Made by a program: the position numbers and the translations under genes. A DNA stretch of 64,000 nt from Botryosphaeria dothidea (Eukaryota > Ascomycota > Dothideomycetes > Botryosphaeriales > Botryosphaeriaceae): contig WWBZ02000051.1 in NCBI GenBank assembly GCA_011503125.2, positions 3,596,001-3,660,000 of the forward strand. Reading direction: 5' to 3'. How positions within the stretch are numbered: position 1 is the stretch's first letter; each line of letters starts with the position of its first letter. Under the pieces are notes generated by a model. That model was not told the origin of the DNA and did no database searches. It saw nothing but the letters and a program-made list of their open reading frames with translations. This document shows, one piece after another, positions 10,061 to 21,753 of this stretch.

Positions 10061-10602
10061 GTTTTTTTCGTATCTTTATTTTTGTATACTTAATTTCTCA
10101 CATATAGAGTATAATGCCAGTCTGCGGAGTAGGTGAAAGATCCTACTCACGCGCTGCTATTTGCTGTTCCCCAACTGCAGAACACATGAGTGACGGCGGT
10201 GATACTAGAGAGCCCTCACAAATAACATTTAGCTTTGAGCCAGAAACCAAGCAGTCAAACTGATTGGCTTGCTCTCATGGCTCCGTCGTTGCACGAAAGC
10301 TCCTCTCGCGGCAAAGTAGGCGGAAGAATGTGTGCAGAACTTGGACTCGGCTGCACGAAGCTCCGTCCTTCCACATCTAAATGGATGTCCCAGCTGAGCA
10401 GGTGGGCCTGACGGTGTTATCAGCCAGTGACGCAACTTTCCAAATGTGCATGGTGCGTGCGCGCCGCGAGGTAACCACAGCGCACCCCTCCGTGCATCAA
10501 ATCCTCTCCTCCCTACAACTTCATTCCTCTTACCTCTACACAGCACACTCAATCGTACCTTCCTGCTTCCACCAGCTCACTCCTCTCTCCACCACCGCAA
10601 TC

Positions 10603-11297
10603 ATGGGCTGCAGTCGCTCACGCCACAGACGTCGCAAATACAAGCGCAGCTGTGACCGCCCACAGGGCGAGCAGAACCAGGAAGCCCCGATCCTGAGGCT
10701 CCCGCCCGAGATCAGCCAGCACATCCTGCGCTACACGCTTACCGACCGAGACATAACGTGGGACCTCACCACCCCGCTCGAGCTCTTCAAAGCATTCGGT
10801 CGCCTCCGCAGCGTCTGCTGGAAATGGAACTTGCAGATGGACTGGGTCATGAACAAGTGGGAGCAGCGCCGCAACACGCTCATCAAGCGGCACGGCTTCG
10901 AGCTCGTCACGGGCACCAAGCACCGCCGCTGGCTCGAATTGCTCCAGCTGACCATGAGCGCGAAGGGCGACCGCTTCGAGGAGCGCTTCCGCCGCAGCCA
11001 GATGCGTCTGGCCAGGCAGAGGGCCGACAAGCAACGTCGCGATAAGAAGAGGGCGCACAGGCTGAAGAAGGAGTGGGAGGAGGCGGAGGCGCGGCGCGAG
11101 AGGGACCGCATGCGTAAGCTCGAGATCAGGTGGAGGCGTGGCGTAAGTGTCTCCCTTTCGTGCACCGCTGTGAGGGCGCGTGCTTTGCTGACTCTTTGCG
11201 TGCACTGCAGGCGATGAAGCACTACAATGCCATGGTCAAGCAGACCCTCGGACGCGTCAACAGGCACGGTGCGCGGGAGGCCATGTCCTCGTCTTAG
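10603..11297 (+). CDS. F-box-like protein with basic coiled C-terminus
   Basis: The start at 10603 (MGCSRSRHRRRKYKRS) follows a pyrimidine-rich leader; the frame is open further upstream but lacks coding character. Exon 1 ends at 11142. Intron 11143..11210 has a GTAAGT donor, a GCTGAC branch site and a CTGCAG acceptor. Exon 2 adds AMKHYNAMVKQTLGRVNRHG and ends at 11297, giving 208 aa. An F-box-like motif follows the basic N-terminus (LRLPPEISQHILRYTL ... FGRLRSVCWKWN). The second half is a long Arg/Lys/Glu-rich helix. F-box proteins bring substrates to SCF ubiquitin ligases, but here the substrate-binding half is replaced by the charged helix, so the role is unknown. Confidence 0.75.
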
Positions 11298-13510
11298 CTG
11301 CCCTTCTGTTTTCATGAGCAACGCAGCTGGATGGAGTTCACACCGCAGCGTCTGACAAGGCTGACATGAAGCGACTACGACAAATTCGACAATATTCCTT
11401 GACTGATATCATGCGAACGAACATTGCACACACGAAAGCATGGGTACAGTTGCTCGAGTCAAGGCTGTCCATGATGGACGTATAAAAGAACCGCAAGAAG
11501 TTGCAGACAGACTTTCTGGGCATCAATAAGTCAAGCAAGGAATCTTTCCTTGCTGGGAAATCAGGTGTAGGGGGAAACCAACAGAACGGTCGGAAATTTG
11601 TTGGAAACACTTTCTGGGCCCAAGATTGTTACAAGGAGCAAAAGAGGGCTGAGCTTTGTTCAGAAGAATGCACCGCTATATGGAAATACTTTAATGCAAT
11701 CTTTCTTCTTTTCGCGAAATGGGAATGGACGTGATGGTGGAGATAAGCTCGACCTCGTGAGGACTTGTGATACCGAGGCTGATGCACGTCACATCCATCG
11801 ATCCGCGGTATGCATCAGTTCCCAGTCTAACCTACAAAGGCAGGAAAAATTGCAAGGAAGCTTTGCGATTCGTTGTGCAGACTTACCATCTCTGGAAAAG
11901 ACAGCCGTGGTACCGTGTACCACAGTTTCGCACCCGGGTGTTATCATCCTTCCACCATTTCATTGTTATTTTCTGCGGCTCTCACTAATTTCTGCCAGCG
12001 TGCTTGATGTTGTTTCCCTCTCTCATGTTCGCAGTGAGAAAAATAGGCCCGCCCCACGCTGTCGCCATCTCGCTATCCTCGCAACATCTCAACGATCTGG
12101 AGATCGCTCCCTGTAGATCTCTGTACATGTGCTCAACCACTGATCATGGACTACATAATCGGGTTACATGGTCTAGGTAAGCTCTCCGATGACGACGACA
12201 CCGAACGAGATCAACAGCGCAACGCAGGGGTATGATATTCCCTTCGCATCACTCGCTGCACAGTTCAAGTTTTTGCTCTTTCTCATGACGATGGGTGGCG
12301 AGATGCTTTGCTCGTCTTTTTCGTGGTTGAGAGACAGGATACAATGGAAGGGGTGGTGTTGTGGATGGGGGGGAGGTAAGGAAATGGAAAGACGCTGGTA
12401 CGGATGCAGGAGCAGGAAATCTGTGCAAGCAAAGTCTCTTGTCTTCTTTGGAGACATCTTTGACGCAAGTGTGAATTGTGGTGCTGTTCTGTGTCTGGAT
12501 CGAAGGACTTCTGAGCGGCAAAGCCTCAGGGGAAACGGTACGAAAATGACGAAAGTCGTGGCCGAATACTTCAAAGCAGCATACGAACTTGAGATTGTCT
12601 TGAATTGAAACTCGAATTTTGAGCAGAGAGTTTTGTCTGGCAGATTTACTGCATTTCCGCAGCGGCCATTGATTTTGTCTTGGGTCTTGAGTTGCAGCGG
12701 TGCGGTGCGCTACACTGGCGTTCGGGATCGCTGGCGGCGTTGCGCTGGCTCCACAGCTCGAGCAGCATGCCTTCCGCACGCTGCCTTCCCGACGACGTCA
12801 TCTCTCCAAACACCAGCAGCGATCAAAACTCGTACCACACCCATCTCCTCATGCAACTCGCAGCGTTTCCGCAGAGAAGCAGCACCGTCCGATACGACAG
12901 ATTGCAGTGACAGCACTTAGCGCCTACCGGTCATTTCCTCACTGCTTCCGTCACGCTCCGCTCAGAACTTCTCGTCCGCCGTCCGCCGCCCGCCACACGC
13001 TCTCGCTTCAGCTCGTCTCCTCCTGGTCCCGAAACAGGGCTACCGGAGCAAACCCATTGTCCTTAGCTCTCCGTCTGAATCTCTGCGACTCAATTTCTGG
13101 TGAGTGTTGTGGGTAGCACGCGCATCCTCTCCTGCCCATAGCAGTAGCCAGGCAGCCGACCTCGTATTTCTAACAACTACTACAAGAAGATCTGTCAGCA
13201 AGCACCATCGACTGCTCGGTTTATCTCCAACCCCGCATTATTCGGCCTTCAGGTTGACGAAGACGCTCCAGTCATCTTCCTCTTCCTTAGCCACCGTTTG
13301 CCGCGCCGCCCTGCGCTGTTTCATCTCCTATTCGTTCGCTTAACTATCCAGGGGCCCACACAATGCGAATGATCCGAACACCAACCTCCTCGACCCTACG
13401 AGTGCAACTTTGTGAGCAGAATCCAACGAGCACAACGCGAGGAAGGAGAGAGTGGCAGAGCGGCAAAACAGAACATATATTGTAAAAGAAGCAAACAGAC
13501 TTCAACAACC
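11298..13510. other. Gene-poor stretch of 2.2 kb
   Basis: Overlapping open frames on both strands at 12.2-13.1 kb have skewed, low-complexity translations and no splice-supported structure. I see no gene I can support. Confidence 0.45.
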
Positions 13511-13592
13511 GCCCGCATGGCTTAGTGGTACAGCGTCGCACTCGTAGAAAACGGTAATGCGAAGATCCCTGGTTCGATTCCGGGTGTGGGCA
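13511..13592 (+). tRNA. tRNA-Thr(CGT) with ordinary 10-nt intron
   Basis: The acceptor stem is GCCCGCA/TGTGGGC with discriminator A. The D-arm (GGCTTAGTGGTACAGC) is normal. The anticodon stem is TCGCA/TGCGA with anticodon CGT followed by A37, then a 10-nt intron (GAAAACGGTA, about 13547..13556), then position 38. The T-arm is CCTGG-TTCGATT-CCGGG and the B box is perfect. A T4 run at 13623..13626 may terminate transcription. It has no spliceosomal-type insertion, so it is an internal contrast to the two tRNAs at 6.0-6.8 kb. Confidence 0.93.
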
Positions 13593-14155
13593 CAGACAAG
13601 TAACAGCTCTGCGGAGCGACCCTTTTGCCTTCGTTTTGCTTCTCAGCAGGTCCTGACGACGAGTGGAAGATGAAGGGCATGCCGAGCGCCAATGACGAAA
13701 TACGCCCTTTTTTAAGTGTTGTAACAGGGAAGTGAACCGGGCGTTACATGCTTATCGGCCTTTGCGTTTCAGAGAACTTTGCGTTGCTGATGTCCGGAGA
13801 CGGATGCCTCGGTAAGTTTGTACATACAGACCTCAACGTCCGTTCACGTCTGCGTGGGCATCGAGAGAAAAGGAACCATACTATCCTCACGCCATTTAGG
13901 GGCCGACAGCTTCTATCGCAGAGAAAACAGCAAGCCGTTCATCTATGACACACTGCCCGCACTAAAACCCACGCTGTACATCCAACTGGTATTCGCAAGG
14001 GGTTCAGGTGGGCAGGAACTGTTATCGGGACATAGACCAAGTGTCCAATGTCTGGTCATCGCCATGCTATGCAAGTACCTCCGAAGCGCATCCTGATATC
14101 CGAAACCCCTCACACTGAGGACCCCGAAACCATATTCCCATCGCCGCCAAACTCT
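13593..14155. other. Intergenic
   Basis: No gene recognised between the tRNA-Thr and the end of the minus-strand F-box gene. Confidence 0.5.
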
Positions 14156-15608
14156 CTACAATGCCAATGGAAACCTCGGGGGGCAATCCTCCACCGCCGC
14201 ACCGTGGCCCCAAGTCTTCGCCTCCTCCTGCGGACTGTACCTCCTGATGAACACCTTCTTCGTCATCTTGTTCCAGTCCTTGGCCTGCATGTGTGACCAT
14301 TCAAAACAGTCATGCTGCGATGGATACTCGGGATCCGGAGGATAGTAGGGGTCTTGCAGGTAGATGGTGTCGAGGCTGCCGCTCAGGCGGCGACCAATCT
14401 CATGCAAGGTCTCACGGATATCGCACCATTGTGTGGTGCCACCAAGGATCCCAACCGAAGTGCCGCAGCGTGTTCCGGTGGGCCTTGAGAAACTTTACGA
14501 GCGTGAAGTCGCCCGCCTGGCCTTCAGGGGTCTCCGGTACCTCAACAGCGATGGTGAAAGAGCGGAGGCTTGGCAGTGGTCGCTGGCGCAGCGTGACAAG
14601 AGACTTGAGCAAGATATGCTGGGTATTCGTAGTCGCCCAGCTGCCCGTGGTGAGGCGGAGTGAGGAGAGGTGTGGGAGAGTGTGGAGAAGGTCGGGAACT
14701 TTGAAGGGGAAGTCGCCACGGGGGCCAATGTCGTGGCTGTCGTGGATACCTAGCTTGAGCGTTGTGACAGCGGGGATTGTGAGACCGCAGATGCCGTTCT
14801 TAACGGGGCTGTTCAACATACGGTTCCTGCAGTCGAAGTTTGGGAGGAAGAGGAAACTGATGGTGCGGTAGGATGCGCGGAGCACCGCGCAAAGCAGTTT
14901 GGCGGCGTCGTTCTCCAACTTAACCTCCTGAAAGTTGTGTGGATGATGGAACTCATTGAGGAGAGTATTCCTCACGATGCGTCTCGCAGCCATACGTTGG
15001 GCTGCCGTAGCTCCTGGGAAGCTCACGTTCATGACGGACTCGGGCACCGAGACCTGCATCTGCTGGCTGTCCGCAGCCTCTCTGATGGCCCTCCGCAAGG
15101 TCTTGGCCTGCTGGATGTGCACCGCGACCAAACTTGTCAGCCGGTGGACGATGAAGTTGAGATGGTGCTGTGCACCACCAATACTGCTACGGAAGTTCTC
15201 GTCGTCGTGCAAATTAGTGCTGAACAACTGCTCCGCCGCATACGCGTCCAGGGTGTCACCTAGAGGGTCCCCGCGCGTCGCCCTCCGGAAGACGCCCAAG
15301 GAGTCCTTGGTCGGCGCGCTGGCGGAGAAGGTCAGACTGTCAATGTGCCTGACCAACTCCGTCCGCTGCGAAACGGCGTCCAGCTGGCCCAGGTGGGCCC
15401 GGTCGAGCCTGAACGGCTTCTTCTTGATGACAAGCGCCAGATGTCCGTACGACTCCGCAGCGAAGCTCTTGCCAACCAGACGCAGGGCTAGCAGCGCGCT
15501 GACGCTCTCCGCGTCCATCTCTGGCTCGTACATCTCCTCCGGCTGGTGCTTCCAGCACACTAGCTGGTCGAAGATCTTGGGAACAAGCTCGATCGGGAGC
15601 TTGTCCAT
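14156..15608 (-). pseudogene. F-box protein gene with a C-terminal frameshift
   Basis: From the Met at 15608 the protein starts MDKLPIELVPKIFDQLVCWK, an F-box, followed by a long helical region and leucine-rich stretches (LHTLPHLSSLRLTTGSW) as in fungal F-box proteins. The frame stops at 14412. However, the next frame stays coding for 84 codons to 14156 (CFEWSHMQAKDWNKMTKKVF). Dropping one base near 14447..14451 would join the two as GWD-LGGTTQWCDIRETL. No intron with proper ends fits there. It is therefore either a recent frameshift (about 395 aa product instead of about 480) or a base error in the assembly. The first 395 residues look intact, so a shortened protein may still be made. Confidence 0.6.
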
Positions 15609-16090
15609 GGTGGGTGGTGTTGTAGGGGAGAAGCTGTGGCGGAGGAGGGGGCTGCTGGTGGTGTCTGCGTGGGGAGATGGTGGAATGCGGGTATGCAGAT
15701 AAGCGAGGTGGTGGTGCTGAGGAGGAGAAGTAGCTGTTGGTGGAGTTGAGCAGAGTATAGTGAAGCACAATGGTCGTCCCGAAAGGGCTTAGCGGTGCAG
15801 TGGTTGATGTGAAACGAGCACTTCAATTGCTCTTGAAAAGATCTTTTTACTCATTCATGCATCCGCTTCCTCCCTTCCTACTTCCCATAACCACCGCAAC
15901 ACCACAGTGCTATAAGCATCATGCCATTGCCAGCGGGACGGGCACAGCTCGGCTGCAATCCAGTCCCACCTCCGGGCAGCTCTCTCCTCCCGTCCGCCAT
16001 GTGCGCTCGCGAGCGCCAGCACGCCGCCATTTATGAGCAGAACCGCACGCACTCCGCCAAATACCACCCTGAAGATCTCATCGCGCCGCA
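15609..16090. other. Divergent upstream region
   Basis: Upstream of the minus-strand F-box gene and of the degenerate plus-strand locus that follows. No element recognised. Confidence 0.4.
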
Positions 16091-16616
16091 ATGCGTCCTC
16101 TCTTCACACAGCCTCGTCCGCTTCGCTCTCGAAACAACACATCAGCAGACTTTCTGGTGGCTTCGCCCGCAATGTCGCTGTACGAATACACTGAGTCCGT
16201 CGCGGCCTTTCCGCCTGGTCAGGCCAGCATCCATCTCGAGGACAGCAACGGTCACATCCATCCAGTCAACGACATCGACCCGGACATTGTGGGCAATCGT
16301 GCGCCTCTCTTGAGAGTCTTTCGATGGACGCCCGGGTGGCCCTCTCACCCTGACTCTGGGTGTGCGTTAGGTCGTTCAGGTTGGTGGAACGCTCACCCGC
16401 TTCTTCTTCTTCTTCTTTGGCGACTATGGCCTCGAAGACCCGGACGAGCCTATCGAAGTAAAGCTCCTTCTTCACCTCGAAGTCTTCTACGTTGCGGAGG
16501 ATATCGAATGCGAATTTCCTTGAGACACAGCTGCCTCCCTGCTTTCCGATTTCATTGGATGCTTCCGCCCTGCGGAACGCTCCTCACCACTGGAAGCGAA
16601 CTTGATTGCAGTAAGC
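16091..16616 (+). pseudogene. Degenerate BTB-like locus, copy 1
   Basis: The frame from 16091 includes MSLYEYTESVAAFPPGQAS and breaks down after about 16330. In another frame a stretch at about 16385..16510 reads FFFFFFGDYGLEDPDEP followed by EVKLLLHLEVFYVAEDIE, which resembles the part of BTB domains with GDY...LLLHxxVYxxA. A stop follows (EFP*). About 170 bp of DNA around MSLYEYTE is clearly related to the minus strand at 23.9-24.1 kb. A possible GTAAGC intron (about 16611..16670) lies downstream. No continuous gene can be drawn, so I treat it as a broken member of a small family. The BTB assignment is tentative. Confidence 0.35.
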
Positions 16617-17199
16617 TCACCTTTGCGCCCACGTTCCGACCCACCACGAACTGAAACTGACACGTCGTAACAGTCTGGGAGCAGGAGATGGCTTCTTCCT
16701 TCCCCTCGAAGTTTTTGGACATGTTCGAGTCCACACGGGTTTCCCTGCGGTCGCCATGCTCGGCGACCTTTCGTCGACACCATCCACGTCGCGCAGCGCT
16801 ACGCTTGTATCCTCCCGCCACGGCCCCATGATGCCGCTATCCCGCGCGCCCTCCCCACTATTGCCGTCGCCCTTCACCAGGTTCCGCAGCTTGAAAATGG
16901 CCAGTCTAACGCCGATATCGTTGGGTCCAACTTCCGCATGGCTGGTGGGAGTCTCAGCTGAGACTGACCGCTTTGTTGCCCGTGTTGCGGCCCTCGAGCC
17001 GCACATGCGCGCTCTCCGTGCCGTTGTGAAGGATGAGGAAGACAGGGAGCTCGCCAAGGTGGGCGAGGGTCTCGCTGGTCTTTCCTGTGCTCGCGACGAG
17101 GACATGGGGTCGCTTCAGGCGGAGGACGGCAGCGTTACGGACGGAGAAGAAGGTGTTGAGGCCAGCAGCACGGCTAGGGTCAAGGTTATAGTTTGCCAT
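16617..17199 (-). pseudogene. Hypothetical ORF pair, apparently frameshifted
   Basis: The first frame starts at 17199 (MANYNLDPSRAAGLNTFF), reads VLRLKRPHVLVASTGKTSET and stops at 16954. A second frame takes over seamlessly (ETPTSHAEVGPNDIGVRL, then AIFKLRNLVKGDG) and ends at 16617. Removing one base near 16957..16961 would fuse them. No intron with valid ends fits the junction. The composition of both parts is protein-like, but I recognise no family. It overlaps a plus-strand open frame that I judge to be a shadow. Confidence 0.35.
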
Positions 17200-18460
17200 G
17201 GGGGGTGTTTGAACGGGGGAGTCGCGATTTGCTTGGTAGTCTGGTTCGAGTGGACGATGGGGTTTGAGATTTGCGAATGAATCATACTTTATCTTGGAGT
17301 TTCGGTTTGCTCATCCCGGAAGTACTGTGGCTGAATACTACGTATAATTGATCGTGAAATTGCATGGAAGGCTGGGCTGGCTGGTCGGCATGAGTGCAGC
17401 GTTGCAGCCGCACTCGACTCGTGAAACTGCGTCGACGTGGAGCTGATCACCAGAGGATCTATATAGTTTCAGGTGTTTACAACTCAGGAAAGAGAAAGGA
17501 GACAAACGCGAAGGTTGGAGATGTCCTCAAGCATTTCAAGTGTCCGCGACCCCAGTCCTTGCGCCGTTGGTCGGCGTTTGTGGGCTCCGCTGCTCGCAGC
17601 AGGTCCAGCTTGCCAGCGCCGAGCAATGGCATCACTTGGCGGCTTCATTCGCAGGGTGCGAATACGCGCGATCTCCCCATTGCGCGCAGAGTGCGCTGAT
17701 TCGGCCGCCAGCCAAAGCGGCCGCTGCAGCGCACACGCAATCTGGTTCCACTGCTGAACCTCGTCATCACCGCCAGCGGGCCGCGATACCTGTTGGCGTC
17801 AAGATTTCAAATCGCGCAGCGGACGATTCAACACACCATCTGGAGCTTCTCTTTCAACGTTATCACATGCATCTTACTCAGCGCCGCGTGTCTCATGTAT
17901 GGATGGCATCGTATCTTGTATCGCACCATCCCCACCCCGTTTGCCAACTGGATCCTTTTTGTTGACATCAACGCAGTGGCCCATGTCTTCTGTCGCGTCA
18001 CGATTCGATTCTGGACGACTATCAGTCTGACACGACACACGCCAGATCTTGGCAGAGCAAACGGCTTTTTTCAGGCCATCAATACCTCATGCGAACTGCA
18101 AAACCCGTTCCAGTGCGTTTCGACAATGGCAGAAGACCACTGCAGCAGCAAATGATTGATAATTGAACCCCAGCATTGGCTGACCATGGGCATACCAGAG
18201 CCTCCCGAGAACCCCCCACGATCTCATACCTTTCTGGAACACTGGGACAACTGAGTTGGCACCGAGCTCTGACAGCAGGCTCAAGACTCTTAGTAGTCCA
18301 TCTATTGACACGATTGCGAACCAGGCGAGTTGATGCGATATCACCGCGTCATACTCGCAGAAGCGAGGCGTGTTGGCGTCCACGTCAATCTCGAAATGCA
18401 GAATAAAAGGAAGACGATCTCCAGACCGAAGCTTCCAGAGCTCGGCAAAATACAGACATC
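17200..18460. other. No supported gene; one membrane-like frame
   Basis: A plus-strand frame at about 17700..18155 contains two hydrophobic stretches (FNVITCILLSAACLMYGW; NWILFVDINAVAHVF) but has no start or splice context that I can defend. Otherwise nothing. Confidence 0.3.
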
Positions 18461-18884
18461 ATGAAGATGGACGACGTTGTTGCGAGAAAGAAGAGAGTGT
18501 TGTGCGCGGGCACCATAGATGCCGCCATAGAAGGCCTCAGACTGGAAATTCTCGGTATGTTACCCCTCTTATTGGGAATATTTCGCTGAAAGGCTTCCAG
18601 CTGCTTCACTGGAGCTCAAAAGAAGGCCAGCCTTCTCCATGATTCCAGAAGATACCACTAAAGTGGTTGACATTTTCATGAAAGGACACGTGCAAAATGA
18701 TAAACAGATCTTTCAGGCATGGCTTTACGAATCCGCGGAAGGGTACGAGGCTGCGGGGATCATTCACAGTGAGGTGATGGACACACGCGGTCAAGCCTTG
18801 CACGACTTGCTGTGCAAGATTCAAGACGAAGTTGCCCGTACTCAGGTCAATGGAATTTTGCCCGAGGAAGACATTGATGGCTAG
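18461..18884 (+). CDS. Hypothetical small two-exon protein (125 aa)
   Basis: Exon 1 is 18461..18554, beginning MKMDDVVARKKRVLCAG. Intron 18555..18600 (46 nt) has a GTATGT donor, a GCTGA branch-like site and a TTCCAG acceptor. Exon 2 is 18601..18884. Splicing gives ...GLRLEILAASLELKRRP... and one clean frame to the stop after EEDIDG. The protein is mixed alpha-type, acidic towards the C-terminus, with no signal peptide or membrane segment. The family is not recognised. It lies just upstream of the APH-like kinase on the same strand. Confidence 0.6.
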
Positions 18885-19161
18885 ATCAGTAAGACAAATC
18901 TACGCAACGCCTTATCATTCGGAGCATGATTCCGGCTACTCGAAGATTCACGAGACCACCAGACCATCAGAAAGATGTGTTTTGGCAGGTGACCTTCTGA
19001 AAGAAATCGAAAGGCCGGTGACATTCTACACACCTAAGCAGCTGATTCTTCACGGTTCGCTGGGGATAAAAGTAGTAGTCTATTCTCTGAACCCCTCCGC
19101 TCTCTCTTCGATGCTACAACAGCTGCGACTCCACATCTTCCAACTTGCAACGTCCAAGCCC

Positions 19162-20460
19162 ATGGAACAACTCAGAGGTTCGAAGCACGCGTCTTTCGAC
19201 GACAAAGCCTGCTCAAACAGCACGCCCCGATCAGTGGGAGTTGGATACGACGAACCGGAAGCACAAAGCAATGTCTTGAGCAACCAAACCGATGGCGGAC
19301 AACTGACCCTTCAGCTCGATGATCCGAACGAGATTGAACCTACCGGCAGCACATCATCCAGCCCCACCCTCCACCTCAAGCCGCCGTCCTGTGAAACCAC
19401 CGCTCCCAACGACGCCGACGCAGCCCAAACCGTCGCCGACCCTCCCACCAACCACGCCGCCGCCATCAACCCACCCCACACCCCGCCCGTCAACCCCTAC
19501 GAAACCGACGTCCGCCGCCTGCCCGCCACCGCGCCCTACCAAGACCACCCCAACTTCGGCCGCTACACCGCCTCCCCGTCCGACTTCCACCCGGAGCCCG
19601 CGCACATCCAATCCAGCGGTCCGGCGTCCCTCACCTACTGGCGCCGCTTCCTCGCCGCGCGCTGCACACCCGCCGCCCGCGTCTACCGCCCCGCCAGGGC
19701 CAAGCGCGACATGTTCGCCGTCGGCGGCGTGCTGGTGAAGAGCTACCACCTGCGCCTCGCCGAGGGCGCGATGGTGGCGAACGCGCGCTTCTGGCTGCGC
19801 TTCCACGCGTTCCAGGACCGCCGGGAGGTGCTGGCGAGCGAGTTTACGCGGGCGCGGATGGGCGTGACGGCGGCGCGGGGCGCGGTCGGGGTGCCGAAGG
19901 TGTATGCGGCGGTCATGCTGGATGGGGGCAATCCGGTGTTGGTCGTTGAGAGGGTCGAGGGCGTCGATTTGGATCTGTGCTGGGGGTTCTTGAGCGAGGC
20001 ACAGAAGAGGGGGTTTAAGGAACAGATGCGCGTGTTCATGCGGGAGATGAGGGCGATTCCGGAGGAATTAAGTAGGGGGTTGCAGGGGGAGTTGGAGAGG
20101 GGCGGTATGCTGCGGTGCACGCATGATGCGGAGGAGTATGAGAAGCTGATGGGGGCGGAGGCGGTGCGGAAGGGAGATTGGGCGTTCATGCACAATGATT
20201 TGAACAGGGGCAACATCATCGTCAAGGATGATCGGGTCGTGGCGGTGGTGGATTGGGAGTTGGCGGGGCGGTTCTCGTTTGAGGGCGTCAGGTGGGTGCA
20301 TGAGCACCTTCGCCCGCCGAGGAGGAGAGAGTACGACCGCGATGAGATGACGGCTGAGAAATGGGACGACTTGTTCTCCTGGGAGGATCTCTACCATGTG
20401 GATGAGGAAGAGTTCGACCTGGATGACTTGCATTTGGATTTGCTCTTTAGAGAAGAGTAG
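19162..20460 (+). CDS. APH/choline-kinase-fold protein
   Basis: The open frame runs back to about 18832. The Met at 19162 (MEQLRGSKHASFDDKAC) is preferred because translation upstream looks non-coding and overlaps the preceding gene; a start at 18850 cannot be excluded. The product is 432 aa. The first 130 residues are disordered and Pro/Thr-rich. The C-terminal half is a kinase-like fold with the catalytic loop HNDLNRGNIIV (His344, Asp346, Asn351) and the metal-binding VVDWE (Asp364), as in aminoglycoside phosphotransferase-family enzymes. An acidic tail follows. Such proteins are abundant in filamentous fungi and usually have unknown small-molecule or protein substrates; antibiotic resistance is not implied. 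GC content rises sharply from about 19.45 kb on. Confidence 0.82.
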   Translation: MEQLRGSKHASFDDKACSNSTPRSVGVGYDEPEAQSNVLSNQTDGGQLTLQLDDPNEIEPTGSTSSSPTLHLKPPSCETTAPNDADAAQTVADPPTNHAAAINPPHTPPVNPYETDVRRLPATAPYQDHPNFGRYTASPSDFHPEPAHIQSSGPASLTYWRRFLAARCTPAARVYRPARAKRDMFAVGGVLVKSYHLRLAEGAMVANARFWLRFHAFQDRREVLASEFTRARMGVTAARGAVGVPKVYAAVMLDGGNPVLVVERVEGVDLDLCWGFLSEAQKRGFKEQMRVFMREMRAIPEELSRGLQGELERGGMLRCTHDAEEYEKLMGAEAVRKGDWAFMHNDLNRGNIIVKDDRVVAVVDWELAGRFSFEGVRWVHEHLRPPRRREYDRDEMTAEKWDDLFSWEDLYHVDEEEFDLDDLHLDLLFREE

Positions 20461-21307
20461 ATTGAGCATTGCTGGATGTATTTCGGGACACAAAGACAAC
20501 CGGAGCAACAGGCAGACAAATGCGTTGATTGAGGCAGAGCATTGCATTTCGCTGGTGTTCAAATAATTTAGAGTTTCCTCCTGTAGCCTCCTTCATCACT
20601 GCATATGCAGTCCTTTCTCAATGCTCATCTGCCCCATATCCGCTCCATATCCGCTCCATATCTGCGCAATGCTAGGTAACATCTGTCTTGCAATTGTCAG
20701 TTATCTTCCTCCCAGCTTCTTGTGCAAATATCTTACCGTCAATTGTCAGGCAGCTTTTGTTCACTACTCCAAGCCCATTGTGCGGAGCATGCCGCGGACT
20801 GCGCGGCGACGGGCGCGGCGTTGTTCGAGATTGGACGTGGCACGGGCTTGCTCCCAGATAATCCTCGGAACCAAGAGCAAACCGGACAGAAGGACGAAGA
20901 CGAGGAACCAGAGGAAGGCAAGAAGAGCCATGTTGGTGGTCGCCGGATGGGAAATGGTGGTGTTTTGCTTGTTCTTCAGGTGTTCAGTTTTGTGAGCGAG
21001 TTTGCGTGTGGTTTTGTGTAGTGTTTCGATTTAGTAGAGGGTGTTGCGTGCTGGTGTAAATGACGAGGATGATGGATGGATGGATGGATGGACGGAGTGT
21101 GATGTTTAGTTGTAGTCAGCCAGATCCTGTGTTATCAAGATCTTTCTAGCGAGTGAAGCGTCGGATGATTAACATGAGGAACTCACAGTGTTAACGGAAC
21201 AATATAGTGAATTAATTCGTCATAAAATTTGTTTTGAACTATCTACTCAATAAATACCCCACTGCATATTCTTGTCGCCATCCTCATCGTCGCTCTCCTC
21301 GAACGGA
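20461..21307. other. Intergenic with a short ATGG repeat
   Basis: No supported gene. A five-copy ATGG tract lies at 21072..21091. Confidence 0.5.
21072..21091. repeat. Microsatellite (ATGG)5
   Basis: Five perfect tandem copies read directly. Confidence 0.9.
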
Positions 21308-21753
21308 TTATTCGGCACGCAAGCAATCCGAATCCTGCCCTGGGCCCCAGTCAAATACCATGTAAATCGTGTACCACAATGAGAGGAAGGACCAGGACAA
21401 CGCGCTATCAATCATATAGGGCGTTGAGATGGTAAAGACGAGGTTAAAGAGCCACTGGCTCGCTTTCGCAGAAACAATACCATTCTCGCGGGCGCGGTTA
21501 GAGAACAGCCTGTGAGCACAGCGTCAGTTGAGTTCATTCCTGTTAATGCTCTAGAAACGATGACTTACACATTGCGGTACGGCCAAGGAAGTCGATACAA
21601 GCCCGTAGTTGAAAGACCGAAGGGACGCACGCGCTTCAGATTAGTGGTCTTCTCGGAGAGGATGTCGTTTAGCCTTTTGAGCAGGTCGGTGGAGCTGCTG
21701 CTCTTGGCAGATGAGTTGCGTATGCTGGTGTCTTCGTTCTGGTTTGCCGCCAT
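21308..21753 (-). CDS. Hypothetical small membrane protein, two exons
   Basis: Exon 1 starts at 21753 (MAANQNEDTSIRNSSAKSSS) and ends at 21569. Intron 21510..21568 has a GTAAGT donor, CTGAC near its end and a CTCACAG acceptor. Exon 2 ends at 21308. The spliced frame is clean (128 aa), reading RLPWPYRN-VLFSNRAREN across the junction. The C-terminal part has one or two hydrophobic segments (WLFNLVFTISTPYMI; WSFLSLWYTIYMVF). That block resembles the NWLFNF...TP segment of MFS sugar transporters. Since a clear transporter fragment lies 0.4 kb upstream on the same strand, this may be the 3' remnant of a broken transporter rather than a real small gene. Confidence 0.45.

Noticed and set aside
12173..12779. 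Overlapping minus-strand frames with a hydrophobic end
   Set aside because: No consistent splice structure; composition shifts along the frame and the plus strand is equally open.
17235..17255. T-arm-like GGTTCGAG sequence
   Set aside because: The five-base stem is weak and no D-arm, anticodon arm or acceptor stem can be built around it.
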